Positions 43,541-57,159 of a stretch of 64,000 nucleotides of DNA are shown here, in pieces (the stretch's first letter is position 1; each line of letters begins with the position of its first letter). The position numbers were made by a program, and so were the translations under genes. This DNA is from Calendula officinalis. Its lineage: Eukaryota; Streptophyta; Magnoliopsida; Asterales; Asteraceae. The notes beneath the pieces were generated by a model. That model searched no databases and was not told the DNA's origin. It saw only the letters and a list, made by a program, of their open reading frames with translations. The DNA is taken from NCBI GenBank assembly GCA_963853835.1, contig OY970832.1:34132063-34196062 (forward strand), written 5' to 3'.

Positions 43541-45253
43541 TGTAACACACCAATTTTTCAAAACAATTTAAACTTTTAAATAAGTAAGTCCAACATCCAA
43601 AAATCCATAATATTCAAAAACATGGTTTAACTAAAACATTTGGAAGGATTAATAAGTATAAAAAATCGGTGTTACAATAATATCAAAACTAAAGTCTAGG
43701 GAATTAAATAAGTACACCGAGCTAATCACTTCCAATGCTAACTACGGGCCGCCTAATCCTTAGCTCCCGAACCTGAGTACATAGTCAAAAGAAATGTAGT
43801 ACGTGAGACAAAATTGTCTTGTGAGAAACATGGGTTTTAGACCCGGTTAGAAATAATTGCAATAAAATAATAATTAAATAATTATCACAGTGCACATAGT
43901 CAAACATACTCTAAGGCTTCCCATAAGCCCAACACGCACGTAACCGGCCTCCCCGAAACAAACTCCCCCGATATGGGTTATCTAGGTAAACTCCCCCGTT
44001 TCCGGGTTATCTATTTGCTCCCCCGATTTCCGGGTTATCTCAAACTCCCCCGCTTTCCGGGTTATCTATTTCTCGACATACTACTCTTGCGCAGGGTGGT
44101 ACCGCCCCAAGTAGTAGTCACTAACTCCCCCATCTTGTGTGGGTTGTCTAGGATCCAATTGATTAGCTACCACATACAAACCATAAACTTGAGCCAATGC
44201 TCCAAATCACAACTCATATCATACTAGTGGCAACTAACAAATCAACTAACAATTCAATTCAATTCATACTTGTATCAATTCAATATTTTTCTTTATTTAA
44301 ACAATTATGTAATAAAGACTCTTATATAACATTTAAATCTAATAACATGGTTTACTATATACTCAGAAAAGATCACATGTACTCACCTTATCAATGCTAT
44401 CCCAAAGTTGTGTTAGCAAACACAAATCCTTACTCCTTGAATGAAGGAGTATCACCAAATCCTTAAGTCTTTAAGACCTAATCATCATTTGCACAAATAA
44501 TCTAGTTATTAACCATAACTAGTCATAAACAATCCATAACTACACTCATGACCACAAAGTTCATTCAACTTGGTGGAATCTCAAACCCTAGCTAAAGATT
44601 CTCATCAATAAATCCCAAATCCAACTTGTACACATTAAATACAAGTCTACAATGAGTGTTTTACACTCATGTTTAGTCATCTTCCTGAAAGATGACATGG
44701 TGAGTTGTCCAAACCACCATTGATGCCCAAATAAAGCTTGAAATATCAAAGAGATGCATAAAATAACAAAGATTCTTACCTTAGATCAACAATCTCCAAG
44801 AAATATGAAGATTTGAGCTCAAAAACTCCAAAAATCGTGCACTTCCTTCAAAAAAAAAAGGCTGGTAGGATTGTAGGGGTGTAGGTGTCCAAACCCTAGC
44901 CCCAAAAATCATTTATATAGGCCTGACAGATTTCGCGTTCGCGAACTGGAGTTCGCGTCGCGAACTTCCTGCATCGGGAACACTTCGTGATCGGGAACAA
45001 GCCGTGAACTCCGACCATCAAAAACCCAAACTTTCTGTCCACTGTTCGCGATCGTGAACCATAGTTTACGTCGCGAACTCTCCCAGTCAGCTAGGTTGCA
45101 ACTTTTGTTGTTTAACTTATCCCAGTTTCGACCTTAAACATATCAAACGGTGTCCAAATGACACGAAACCAATTCCTACGTGTTCTAAACGAATTATCCA
45201 TATTTATCATATTTTTACATAATTTATTTATTTGCAAAAATCCGGTCATTACA
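43541..45253 (-). mobile_element. Solo gypsy LTR, copy A
   Basis: 1,713 bp, TGTAACACACC to GTCATTACA, flanked by CAGTC (43536-43540) and CAGTG (45254-45258). It is the same LTR family as 50546-51579, which adjoins the E4 PBS. Near 43970-44090 short units ctcccccg.tttccgggttatct repeat four times. A minus-strand TATA (cctatataaat) lies near 44915, with palindromic gttcgcg/cgcgaac words just upstream (44930-45085). Confidence 0.78.
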
Positions 45254-45941
45254 CAGTGTTCCGTCTTCAGTTACTTCTATTGGCCTGTTAACCCGCTTTT
45301 CACGTATTGAGTAGGTTCATGATCTCATTGCAAACCCTTGATCTGATCAAATGTTGATATATGGTTGCGTAACTTTGTGAAAAGGTGGGCATGTTACGAT
45401 GTTCATGTAATCTCTGATGTACTTCAAGATGGCTAATTTTATTTCTTTAAGCATCTCTAGATTTCACTGTTCAATGATTACATCTGAGTAGCAGTAGAAG
45501 CAATTATAATTTCTATCATAAAACTACAAAGTTTCAAACACTCAAAGGAATATTTTTCGTTGAATTAGTTGGTGTAAGAAAGATCTAAAAATGTATCATT
45601 TAAGGTTAAAATTTCTGGTAATGAAATGTCAGTTGGGAAGGATTTGTCTGGGATTTCAGTTATGGGGGATTTTGTTTTTGGATTTTTGTGATAGAGATTT
45701 TGTGAGGACAGGATAATGATGTTTTGAATTTTGTAAAGAATGATTTGTACGGTTAAGATTTAGATTGAAATGAATGATTTGAAAGATTAAGTTTTGGATT
45801 GTGATGGTATAGAATTTGTAAGGAATGATTTGTACTGTTAAGATTTAAAAAGTTGTGGTTGAGATTTTGAGAGAAATTTCTTTAGATGAATAAGTTTCTT
45901 CTTCTTCACTTTTGTTTCCGATTAATACATTGATTATCAAG
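45254..45941. repeat. Dispersed repeat R2, copy A (copia-body flank)
   Basis: Matches 54152-54839 (cttccgtcttcagttacttc ... tttaatacattgattatca). It lies on the far side of the solo LTR in both copies, so it is the continuation of the copia-type body that the gypsy LTR entered. No coding motif recognised. At 45939 it joins E4 pol abruptly; copy B continues with different sequence. Confidence 0.75.
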
Positions 45942-48900
45942 TCAAATTCGGGTAGCGTTTCTTTATCTCATCTTTGACTTCCCAAGTCAAATTCGGCCTA
46001 AGGGAATGCTTCCACTTGACCAACACTAGCTCAATTTCCTTATTCCTCAATTTCTTCGTTTGGGCTTCCAATATGGCCTCGGGCTCTTCAATCAATCGAT
46101 TGGGTGCATCGACCCTCAAGTCTTGAAGTGGGATCACATTCTCAATTTCACCCAAGAATTTCTTCAAATTACTAACATGAAATGTGACATGGACACCTTG
46201 TAACTCGGGTGGAAGTTCAAGCTTGAAAGCTTGAAGTCCAATTCTCTTCAAAATCTTGAATGGTCCAACATATCGTGGACTCAACTTGCCTTTCTTACCA
46301 AATCTCATCACACCTTTCCAAGGTGACACTTTCAACATAACCATATCACCAATATTCAAGTCATAGGGTCGCTTTTTCAAACCCGAATAACTTCTTTGAC
46401 GATCTTGTGCGGCTTTCATATTTGCTTGAATTATTCCAATTTTCTCATTTGTTATTTTTACAATCTCGGGATCCGTGAGTTTCATCTCACCCGCCTCTAA
46501 CCAACAAGAAGGCGTCCTACGTTTCCTTCCATACAATGCCTCAAACGGTGGCATTTGGATACTTGCATGATAACTATAGTTATATGAAAATTCCACCAAC
46601 GGTAGATGTTTATCCCATTTACCACCAAAATCCATCACACACGATCTCAACATATCTTCGACCGTTTGGATCGTCCTTTCACTTTGACCATCGGTTTGCG
46701 GATGGTAAGCCGTACTCAACCTTAACTTTGTTCCCAATTCCTCTTGAAGTGACCTCCAAAATCTAGAGGTAAACCTTGCATCCCAATCGGATACAATCGA
46801 TATCGGTACTCCCTGCAACCGAACCACCTCATCAACATATAATTTTGCCAACTTCTCAAGTGGCATAGTTTCCTGAATAACTAGGAATAACGCACTCTTC
46901 GTTAACCTATCAACAATCACCCAAATGGCATCATGATTCCTACTTCTCTTTGGAAGACCAACAATAAAATCCATGGTGATGTCTTCCCATTTCCCGGCCG
47001 GCACTTGCAACGATTGTGCAACCCCATAAGGCACTTGGTGCTCGGCTTTCACTTGTGCACACGTGGTACACTTTGAAATGTACTTTGCTACTCTCGACTT
47101 CATCCCCCGCCACCAATACATCCTCTTCAAGTCTTGATAAGTCTTTGTACTCCCGGGATGAATCGAATACTTGGACTTGTGAGCATCATTCAACAACACT
47201 TTTCGGTTTCCACCGAATTTCGGAACCCAAATCCGACCATTTACGGTTTTCAACCCTTGAATATTTTCTTCAAACGACTGATTCTTTCCCAATATTTCTT
47301 GTCTAAATTCATCCTTTCCTATCACTTCGGCTTGTGCGGTTTTTATCCCTTCAATAATACTAGATATCACCTCGATCCGCATCAACTTAGCCTTAACCGG
47401 CTTCTCAATAACTTTTCTACTCAATGCATCGGCTACCACATTAGCCTTTCCTTCATGATAAACAATTTCACAATCATTATCACTAATCAATTCGATCCAC
47501 CTTCTTTGACTCATATTTAAATCCTTTTGCGTGAATACATATTTAAGACTCTTATGATCCGTGTACAACGTTCACCTTGTTCCATACAAGTAATGTCTCC
47601 AAATCTTCAAGGCAAAAACGATCGCCGCCAACTCTAAATCATGAGTAGTATACCTCGTTTCCGCATCCTTCAATTGTCTTGAAGCATAAGCTATCACCTT
47701 TCCTCTTTGCATCAAAACACAGCAACGACCCTTATTCGAGGCGTCGCTATACACCACGAAATCTTCCATACCATCGGGTAGTATAAGGATCGGTGCATTG
47801 CACAATTTCTTCTTTAACAAGGCAAATGCATCTTCTTGTTTTTTCTCCCATATAAATTTCACATCTTTTCTTGTCAACATAGTGAGCGGGACCACCACTC
47901 GGGAAAAATCTTCAATAAACCTTCGGTAATAACCTGCTAATCCAAGAAAACTTCTTACTTCGGTTGGAGTCTTCGGTGCTTCCCAATTCTTTACCGCTTC
48001 AATCTTAGACTGGTCAACCTTTATCCCGCTTCGAGACACCACATGACCGAGGAATTGAACTTCCCGCAACCAAAATTCACACTTAGAGAACTTTGCATTC
48101 AATTTTTCCCATTTCGACACTTCTAAAGTTTGCCTTAAGTGTTCTTCATGTTCTTCTTCGGTTTTGGAATGGATGAGAATATCGTCAATGAACACGATAA
48201 GGAATTTATCGAGAAAGGGTTTACAAACCCTATTCATGAGATCCATGAAAATAGCGGGGGAATTCGTCAAACCGAATGGCATCACCAAAAAACCATAATG
48301 CCCATAACGTGTTCTAAAGGCCGTCTTCTCGGTATTGCCTTCTTTAACTCGAACTTGATGGTAACCCGATCTCAAATCAATCTGGGAGAAATAATCGGCT
48401 CCTTGAAGTTGATCAAACAAATCATCTATCCTTGGCAAAGGATATCGGTTCTTAATGGTCATCTTGTTAAGCTCTCGGTAATCGATACACATTCTCATTG
48501 AACCATCTTTCTTCTTCACAAATGAAACCGGTGCACCCCATGGCGACGAACTAGGACGGATAAAACCCTTATCAAGCTACTCTTGTAATTGGGACATTAA
48601 CTCTCGCATTTCGGTTGGGGCTAGACGATACGGGGCTCGGGCAATCGGCGTCGCCCCCAGAACTAAATCAATACGAAACTCGACTTGTCTCTCCGGTGGT
48701 AAGCCGGGCAAGTCATCGGGAAATACTTCGGGAAAATCCCTAATGATCTGCACATTTTCAATCGCCTTCTTCTCTTTTCTCCCATCTAGAACATAAGCTA
48801 TAAATGATGAACATCCCTTTGATAAACATTTTCTTTCTTTAATGGCGGTAATGAGATTTGGTATATGATGCCTCTTTTCCCCATAAACATACACCTTCTC

Positions 48901-50440
48901 GTTATCGGGCGACTTGATCGACACCAACTTCTTCTCACATAAAATCTTGGCTTGGTGGGGACCCAACCAATCCATCCCAGTAATCACATCGAATGCCTTA
49001 ATCACCATAGGCATCAAATCGACCTTGAATTTCTAATTATCAATCACTAGTTCACAATTTCTATACATATGTTGAACCATAGAAGTCTCCCCATTAGCAA
49101 CTTTAATCTCATATAAATCACCGAGTAATTCCATTGGAACATTCAACTTAGTACCAAACTCATGAGACACAAATGAATAAGTAGAACCCGAATCAAACAA
49201 TATATGAGTGGGTATGGAGTTTGTAAATAGTGTACCTGACACGACATCGTGTGCCTCTTTTGCTTCCTCTCGGGTTAGTTGGAAGGCTCTCCCTTTGACT
49301 TTCGACGGCTCCGGTTTCTTGTGAGCGCTTGACACCAACGTCTCGGTTACTTTCTTTGGGCAAACATTGCTATAATGCCCTTTTTCATGGCACGAGAAAC
49401 ACTCCACCTCATCAAGGTTCTTCACCTTGCAATCCTTTGCCTTGTGGCCAAAATGCCCACACTTGAAACAGCCACTTGAGTCCGCCTTACATTCACCTTT
49501 GTGGTCCCTACCACACTTTCTACAACCTCCAACACTACCTTGCTTTGACCCGCTCGGGGTGAACTTGCTCTTCTTCGAGGGCCCCGAAAAACTTTCAAAC
49601 TTTCTCTTTTTGTTTCCAACCGACCTCTCTTGAATCCTTCTTTTTCCCACCTTCTCAACACTTCGGGCAACATTAATCGCCTCATCAAGAGTGGCCGCTC
49701 TCTTCACCTCAACTTCATACTCCCATGGCAACCCATTAGCAAACCGAACCACACGACTACGTTCGGTTGGGTAGGCATTCAACACAAACGGGAGGTATCC
49801 CGTGAAATTCTTGGTATACTCATCCAAAGTCAAATTGCCTTTCTGGAAATGCAAGAATTCTTCCAACAACTCTTCCAACTCCATTTCAGACAAAATTTCT
49901 CTTTGAGTCTTCTAGTGAACTCTTCCCATGACATCTTGTAGACGGCTTTCTTTCCGAACGATTCATACACGGTGACCCACCAAGTCAAAGCATCATCCTT
50001 AAGCAACCGTGAGGCATAAGTCACCATGTCTTCTTCTTTGCACTTGCTACTCTCAAGCACGTGTTCCGTCTCCCGGATCCAATGCATATTATCCTTTGGC
50101 TCCATACTCCCGAAATAGTTGTCGGGTCGGCATGCCAAGAATGTCTTGTAAGAACACCCTTCATGTTCAATCTTGTCAACACTCCTTTCCTCATCGGAGG
50201 ATTTCTCGGTCGGGACACTATCTCCCGTTGTTCGGGTCCTTGTGAGAGGAGGAGTATCCTCCCTCTCTTACCTTTCCTCATCACGACTCTCTTCCTCGTC
50301 CCTTTTCTCATAATCAAAGTTCAACCGTTCATTTATGATCCGGTACACATATTGTTGCATCACCTCCCTCATGTGGGTGAGCATGGATTGAATAGCTTCT
50401 ATTGTTACCGGTGGATTGTTATTTCCAATACCTAATTCTC
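45937..50440 (-). pseudogene. E4: gag-pol of a Tekay-like gypsy, minus strand, broken
   Basis: Gag begins near 50440 (ERLNFDYEKRDEEE...), is frame-broken near 50260 and again near 49900. It then has ALTWWVTVY, EFTRRLKEKF and three cysteine clusters (CRKCGRDHKGEC, CFKCGHFGHKAKDC, CFSCHEKGHYSNVC). Protease has FDSGSTYSFVS near 49190. In-frame stops lie near 49035, 48577 and 47571. RT has FIDDILIHS near 48190, RNase H has YTDHKSLKYVF, and integrase has HPGSTKTYQDL with CTTC, and TDGQSERTIQTVEDML. The chromodomain-like tail NLTWEVKDEIKKRYPNL ends at TGA 45937-45939, exactly at the junction with R2, so its own 3' UTR, PPT and 3' LTR are absent. A different lineage from E1-E3. Confidence 0.88.
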
Positions 50441-50530
50441 AAAGGTCAACTAACTTCCTATAGAACATAATGTCCCAAAAGCCAAGTCTAAGTCTAGGGT
50501 GGTAAACCAACCTAATTCACTTAGACAAAA

Positions 50531-50542
50531 GCTCTGATACCA
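50531..50542 (-). other. Primer-binding site of E4
   Basis: gctctgatacca is the complement of TGGTATCAGAGC, three bases from the LTR edge at 50546. It sets E4 orientation and shows that 50546-51579 is its 5' LTR. Confidence 0.9.
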
Positions 50543-50545
50543 AGT

Positions 50546-51579
50546 TGTAACACACCAATTTTTCAAAAGAATTTAAACTTTTAAATAAGTAAGTCCAACA
50601 TCCAAAAATCCATAATATTCAAAAACATGGTTTAACTAAAACATTTGGAAGGATCAATAAGTATCAAAAATCGGTATTACAATAATATCAAAACTAAAGT
50701 CTAGGGAATTAAATAAGTACACCGAGCTAATCACTTCCAATGCTAACTACGGGCCGCCTAATCCTTAGCTCCCGAACCTGAGTACATAGTCAAAAGAAAT
50801 GTAGTACGTGAGACAAAATTGTCTTGTGAGAAACATGGGTTTTAGACCCGGTTAGAAATAATTGCAATAAAATAATAATTAAATAATTATCACAGTGCAC
50901 ATAGTCAAACATACTCTAAGGCTTCCCATAAGCCCAACACGTACGTAACCGGCCTCCCCGAAACAAACTCCCCCGATATGGGTTATCTAGGTAAACTCCC
51001 CCGTTTCCGGGTTATCTATTTGCTCCCCCGATTTCCGGGTTATCTCAAACTCCCCCGCTTTCCGGGTTATCTATTTCTCGACATACTACTCTTGTGCAGG
51101 GTGGTACCGCCCCAAGTAGTAGTCACTAACTCCCCCATCTTGTGTGGGTTGTCTAGGATCCAATTGATTAGCTACCACATACAAACCATAAACTTGAGCC
51201 AATGCTCCAAATCACAACTCATATCATACTAGTGGCAACTAACAAATCAACTAACAATTCAATTCAATTCATACTTGTATCAATTCAATCTTTTTCTTTA
51301 TTTAAACTATTATGTAATAAAGACTCTTATATAACATTTAAATCTAATTACATGGTTTACTATATACTCAGAAAAGATCACATGTACTCACCTTATCAAT
51401 GCTATCCCAAAGTTGTGTTAGCAAACACAAATCCTTACTCCTTGAATGAAGGAGTATCACCAAATCCTTAAGTCTTTAAGACCTAATCATCATTTGCACA
51501 AATAATCTAGTTATTAACCATAACTAGTCATAAACAATCCATAACTACACTCATGACCACAAAGTTCATTCAACTTGGT
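50546..51579 (-). mobile_element. E4 5' LTR, truncated
   Basis: Matches 43541-44574 with a few substitutions, then breaks at caacttggtg and joins repeat R1 (aaaatcaagatgg) at 51580. About 670 bp of the LTR, including its promoter, are missing. Confidence 0.82.
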
Positions 51580-52163
51580 GAAAATCAAGATGGAGAGGAG
51601 GGTTGATGTTGATGATGTGCTTCTGGTTCTTACTCGAGAGGGAGATGGCTGGACTTGATGGTTGCCGGAGAAGCCTTGTGAATCGCCGGAGTTCGGACGT
51701 GATCGCACACCGAGGAAAACGCCAGCAGTAAGGGGGGTTGGTTTGTATTTATAGGATTTTTGTTTGCCTGCTTCTTCTCCGAGAGAGACGAGTGAGAGAC
51801 ATGTTGGCTAACGTTTTCCAGAAAGTTTCTAATTCGCCGGATGTTCTGCTATTGTCGGAAATGCTATGATTTTTGCCGGAAGTGGGTTTTGCTTCAGCAG
51901 AGATGAAATCTAAGCTAAGAAGGAGAGGGGTACAGGTTTATCTTCTCTTGTGATTGAGATGATTTCTATAAAAAAAACCAGGAGAGACAATATGGAAGAT
52001 TTATGCTTCCTGGTTCGGTGAGTGTTTCAAACGAAAGGAGAGAAAGGAGGGAAGAAGATGAAGTAGGTTTATAGGGGCTATGGTTTCAGGTGTGTGTTGT
52101 CACCATTTGGTTGGTGATGGCGTTGGATTTAAAATATTATAATAATATTATACTCCAACCATA
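51580..52163. repeat. Dispersed repeat R1, copy 3 (5' part missing)
   Basis: Matches 42647-43229 with very few differences. Starts abruptly at the E4 LTR breakpoint. Confidence 0.8.
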
Positions 52164-52437
52164 TGTGAGAGAGCTAAAGCATGCATAATCTAAGAAATTC
52201 ATGTTGAATCCATTGAGATTTGAAGATCAATGTGTGTAAGTGTGTGTTTTTGAGAGAGAGAGATCTAGAGAGAATGATGAGAGAATTTGGAGCTTTCAAT
52301 TAGTCATCACAATGAAAGTGTGGGAAAGCTTACATCATTAGCCTTAATCTCACCTATTTATACCTCCTATCACTAATCACTACAAACTAGTTTAATTAAG
52401 CCTAATTACACATTTAAGCACAAAACTAGTCCTAACA
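52164..52437 (-). mobile_element. Short copia-type LTR, copy B
   Basis: 274 bp, same as 43230-43501 with one extra AG in a gagaga run. Followed by the same tctccccctttttgtgg tract. Confidence 0.75.
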
Positions 52438-52476
52438 ATCTCCCCCTTTTTGTGGTTGATGCACCCCATCCCAGTC

Positions 52477-54151
52477 TGTAACACACCAATTTTTCAAAAC
52501 AATTTAAACTTTTAAATAAGTAAGTCCAACATCCAAAAATCCATAATATTCAAAAACATGGTTTAACTAAAACATTTGGAAGGATTAATAAGTATAAAAA
52601 ATCGGTGTTACAATAATATCAAAACTAAAGTCTAGGGAATTAAATAAGTACACCGAGCTAATCACTTCCAATGCTAACTACGGGGGCCTAATCCTTAGCT
52701 CCCGAACCTGGGTACATAGTCAAAAGAAATGTAGTACGTGAGACAAAATTGTCTAGTGAGAAACATGGGTTTTAGACCCGGTTAGAAATAATTGCAATAA
52801 AATAATAACTAAATAATTATCACATTGCACATAGTTAAACATACTCTAAGGCTGGCCATAAGCCCAACACATACGTAACCGGCCTCCCCGAAACAAACTC
52901 CCCTGATATGGGTTATCTAGGTAAACTCCCCCGTTTTCGGGTTATCTATTTGCTCCCCCGATTTTCGGGTTATCTCAAACTCCCCCGCTTTCCGGGATAT
53001 CTATTTCTCGACATACTACTCTTGCGCAAGGTGGTACCGCCCCAAGTAGTAGTCACTAACTCCCCATCTTGTGTGGGTTGTCTAGGATCCAATTGATTAG
53101 CTACCACATACAAATCTTAAACTTGAGCCAATGCTCCAAATCACAACTCATATCATACTAGTGGCAACTAACAAATCAACTAACAATTCAATTCAATTCA
53201 TACTTGTACCAATTCAATCTTTTTCTTTATTTAAAAAATTATCTAATAAAGACTCTTATATAACATTTAAATCTAATAACATGGTTTACTATCTACTCAG
53301 AAAAAATCACATATGCTATCCCAAAGTTGTGTTAGCAAATACAAATCCTTACTCCTTGAATGAAGGAGTATCTCCAAATCCTTAAGTCTTTAAGACCTAA
53401 TCATCATTTGTACAAATAATCTAGTTATTAACCATAACTAGTCAGAAACAATCCATAACTACACTCATGACCACCAAGTTCATCCAACTTGGTGGAATCT
53501 CAAACCCTAGCTCAAGATTCTCATCAATAAATCCCAAATCCAACTTGTACACATTGAATACAAGTCTACAATGAGTGTTCTACACTCATGTTTAGTCATC
53601 TTCCCCAAAGATGACATGGTGAGTTGTCCAAACCACCATTGATGCCCAAATAAAGCTTGAAATATCAAAGAGATGCATAAACTAACAAAGATTCTTACCT
53701 TAGATCAACAATCTCCAAGAAATATGAAGATTTGAGCTCAAGAACTCCAAAAACCGTGCACTTCCTTCTAAAAAACGGCTGGTAGGGTTGTAGGGGTGTA
53801 GGTGTCCAAACCCTAGCCCCAAAACTCGTTTATATAGGCCTGACAGAGTTCGCGTTCGCGAACTTCCCACGTCGGGAACACTTCGCGATCGGGAACAAGC
53901 CGTGAACTCCGACCATAAAAAACCCAAACTTTATGTCCACTGTTCGCGATCGCGAACCATAGGTCGCGTCGCGAACTCTTCCAGGCACCTAGGCTGCAAC
54001 TTTTGTTGTTTAACTTATCCCGGTTTTGACCTTAAACATATCAAACGGTGTCCAAATAACACGAAACCAATTCCTACGTGTTCTAAACGAATTATCCATA
54101 TTTATCATAGTTTTACACAATTTATTTATTTACAAAAATCCGGTCGTTACA
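52477..54151 (-). mobile_element. Solo gypsy LTR, copy B
   Basis: 1,675 bp, inserted at the same base of the same flank as copy A, with CAGTC on the left (52472-52476) and TAGTC on the right (54152-54156). More diverged from copy A than R1 is, with several small deletions. Palindromic ttcgcgatcgcgaac-type words lie at 53850-53980, upstream (minus strand) of a TATA (cctatataaac) near 53833. Confidence 0.78.
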
Positions 54152-54839
54152 TAGTCTTCCGTCTTCAGTTACTTCTATTGGCCTGTTAACCCCCTTTTCA
54201 CATATTGAGTAGGTTCATGATCTCATTGCAAACCCTTGATCTGATCAAATGTTGATATATGGTTGCGTAACTTTGTGAAAAGGTGGGCATGTTACGATGT
54301 TCATGTAACCTCGGATGTACTTCAAGATGGCTAATTTTATTTCTTCAAGCATCTCTAGATTTCACTGTTCAATGATTACATCTGAGTGGCAGTAGAAGCA
54401 ATTATAATTTCTATCACAAAACTACAAAGTTTCAGACACTCAAAGGAATATTTTTTGTTGAATTAGTTGGTGTAAGAAAGATCTAGAAATGTATCATTTA
54501 AGGTTAAAAGTTCTGGTAATGAAATGTCAGTTGGGAAGGATTTGTCTGGGATTTCAGTTATGGGGGATTTTGTTTTTGGATTTTTGTGGTACAGATTTTG
54601 TGAGGACAAGATAATGATGTTTTTGAATTTTGTAAAGAATGATTTGTATGGTTAAGATTTAGATTGAAATGAATGATTTGAAAGATTAAGTATTGGATTG
54701 TGATGGTATAGAATTTGTAAGGAATGATTTGTACTGTTAAGATTTAAAAAGTTGTGGTTGAGATTTTGAGAGAAATGAGTTTAGATGAATCGGTTTCTTC
54801 TTCTTCACTTGTGTTTCCGTTTAATACATTGATTATCAT
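54152..54839. repeat. Dispersed repeat R2, copy B
   Basis: Homologue of 45254-45941. Here it continues without a break into 54840 onward, so this is probably the original arrangement. Confidence 0.72.
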
Positions 54840-56140
54840 TTTCTCATTCTCTTAGTCATATGATATATACTATTTCTGATTATGCAATTAAACTGAGTAC
54901 ATACGATGATAATTTTATTCTTTGATAAGATGTTTGTGGTTCTTTTTGACGTTGTTCAGTTATAAACCCGGTACTTGCACTATTTCTTGCTCTTTTCTCC
55001 CCCTCATGAGGATCATGACCAGGGTCCTCATGTTAATGCTGAATATTTTCCTTGTGGAAACGGAGAGAGGAAATTGTGTGTCGGTGTAACACGTGAGCCA
55101 AGATTTTGATATTTGGTTCCGGTATCGACAACCAGTAACATGTAGCACTCATGATATAACCAGATAAAAATTGATTTGATCCAAGAGTCTTGGAGAAAAA
55201 TATTTGAGAAATGAAGAATAACAGTGTCAATAATCACGTGAAGTCATAAACATATGCAATCTTTACTAAAGAACTTCAGTAAAGAGATCGTTTACGGATA
55301 TGACAAACACGATGATTAAAGACATTGTTAATCAAATATTTGAGATTTAAAAGAAATCATTCTGTTGGATTAAATCAAAGATCAGTTAAGTATACCACTT
55401 ACAAAGATGCAATATTCTCTGAACGTGTTCAGAGAAAAGATCGACGGATATACAAAGATCAATGAACTAACAGAGGTTAGTGCATTAAAAACAATTTTGT
55501 GTGTGTGAGAGTATGAGTAAGTCAGAATTGAATCTGAACATTTTGGAGAAAATGAAAAATGATTTCTCCATTGATCGTTTAAGTATGAAAATCGTTTGAA
55601 AAATGGTAAGAACAATCAATCCAAGAAGGTGTTAAAAACAGATGCAATCAGTACTGATTGAAATCAGTAAAGAGATCGATGAATTTAACAGCAAATTGTG
55701 TTGAATGTTGCAAACAAGTATTTTGAAAAATGAAACATATATGTGCAAAATCATATTTTTGAAAAATAGGGCCACAACGCAAGAGACGAAAGTTTGTCAT
55801 AAACAGATGCAATCAGTACTATTTGAGGTTAGTAAAGAGATCGTTTACGAATATGACAAAAATTTATATCCTACGTTGTGAAGACATCATTGTGAGCACA
55901 AAGTGAGATAAATAATTTTGGAATGTTGATCATCACTGATTGATAAAAAAATTAATAAAAATGTGATGTCATCAACTATACTCAAAGAAATGAATATTAT
56001 TTAAAAAAAAATTAAGGTTTGAGAAAAATGTAATCAATCTGAGAACAATCGTTGTACAACTGAAAATTTTGACAATAAAGTAACACAAAGGTAGCAATGA
56101 GAAATAAGAGAATTTTGTAATAAACAGATGCAATCAGTAC
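54840..56140. other. Decayed copia-type body with an irregular repeat
   Basis: The phrase aacagatgcaatcagtac recurs near 55638, 55803 and 56122, with a variant near 55250. Three of these are followed by cagtaaagagatcg or a close match. Spacing is irregular (165 to 390 bp). No ORF or coding motif found. Confidence 0.45.
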
Positions 56141-57159
56141 CAACCCATTTCATAGCAATTCCAACTAGTCTCATGACAACAACATATATTGAATAGTCAT
56201 ACATGACCATCTAGCAATTTGACACAACTAGTGACTCAAACGGGCCAAAAAACCCGAATAAAGCTAAACACTCCCAAAGTTCCACCAAATAGCACATACA
56301 TCTCTACAACTAGCAAGTCAAAACCACTTAACAATTCACCAAGTCCATAACTACCAAGAATCCAAGCATTTTACTTCCAAAATCACTAGTTCATCATTTT
56401 GACCCAAGCATCCAACACTAGTTAGTCATTCCATCAAAATCCACCAACACTTGATTGTAAACAAATGTAACTTACTGAACATGTTTTCTAAACCTAATAA
56501 TCAAACCCAACCATCAAGAACCCAAGAAATCCAAGATTTACCAAAACTCACCTTCAACATCCACCATTAATGGAGGTTGAAGGTGATTTTCACCAAACCT
56601 AGTTTCCTTCCAACAAATAACCATACAAATGATGAGAAAGCTTGTATAAACACATAACACAACATCCATATCAAGATTTAACAATAAAACACTAAGAATC
56701 ATAAAGAACAAGTAGAAGTTGTTAGAGAGAAAAGATGGCAATGAAATAGTAATTTTGGATGGATAATGTTTGAGAAAAAGAGAAGAAGAAGAAAAGGAGG
56801 GTCCCCTTCCCTCTCTCTGGACCGTCCAAGGAAAGGGTGGGCCCCCTTGTTGGCTAAAAATTTATCTTTTCAGTATATGTCTAAAAGGTCTGGTTCGTAG
56901 TTAATTTATTTAAAATAGCAAACGAGCTCCATTTTTAAAAACGAAAGCTTTTCCGGAAACGAAATTCAACGAAGAATTCAAAGACATAAAAATCACATTT
57001 TCATCTTAGAGATATCACAAGTCGGGTATTTTAACCCCTTGGTTAAAATACCACAAAAGACAGAGGACTAAATAAAGTCATATAAGAATTAATCAGATAA
57101 TTATTTAATAAAATACCTTAAGGTTAATAAACTACTAGGCCGGGTTTTGAGATGTTACA
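56141..57159 (-). mobile_element. Minus-strand gypsy-type LTR fragment
   Basis: Read on the minus strand it starts TGTAACATCTCAAAACCCGG at 57159, a common start for plant chromovirus LTRs. Its other end is not defined, and no PBS or PPT adjoins it. It abuts the resumed E3 LTR at 57160, so it marks the right edge of the inserted block. Confidence 0.45.

Noticed and set aside
55240..56140. gatgcaatcagtac phrase as a regular satellite
   Set aside because: Spacing between occurrences is irregular and the intervening DNA is unrelated; kept only as a note on a decayed element.
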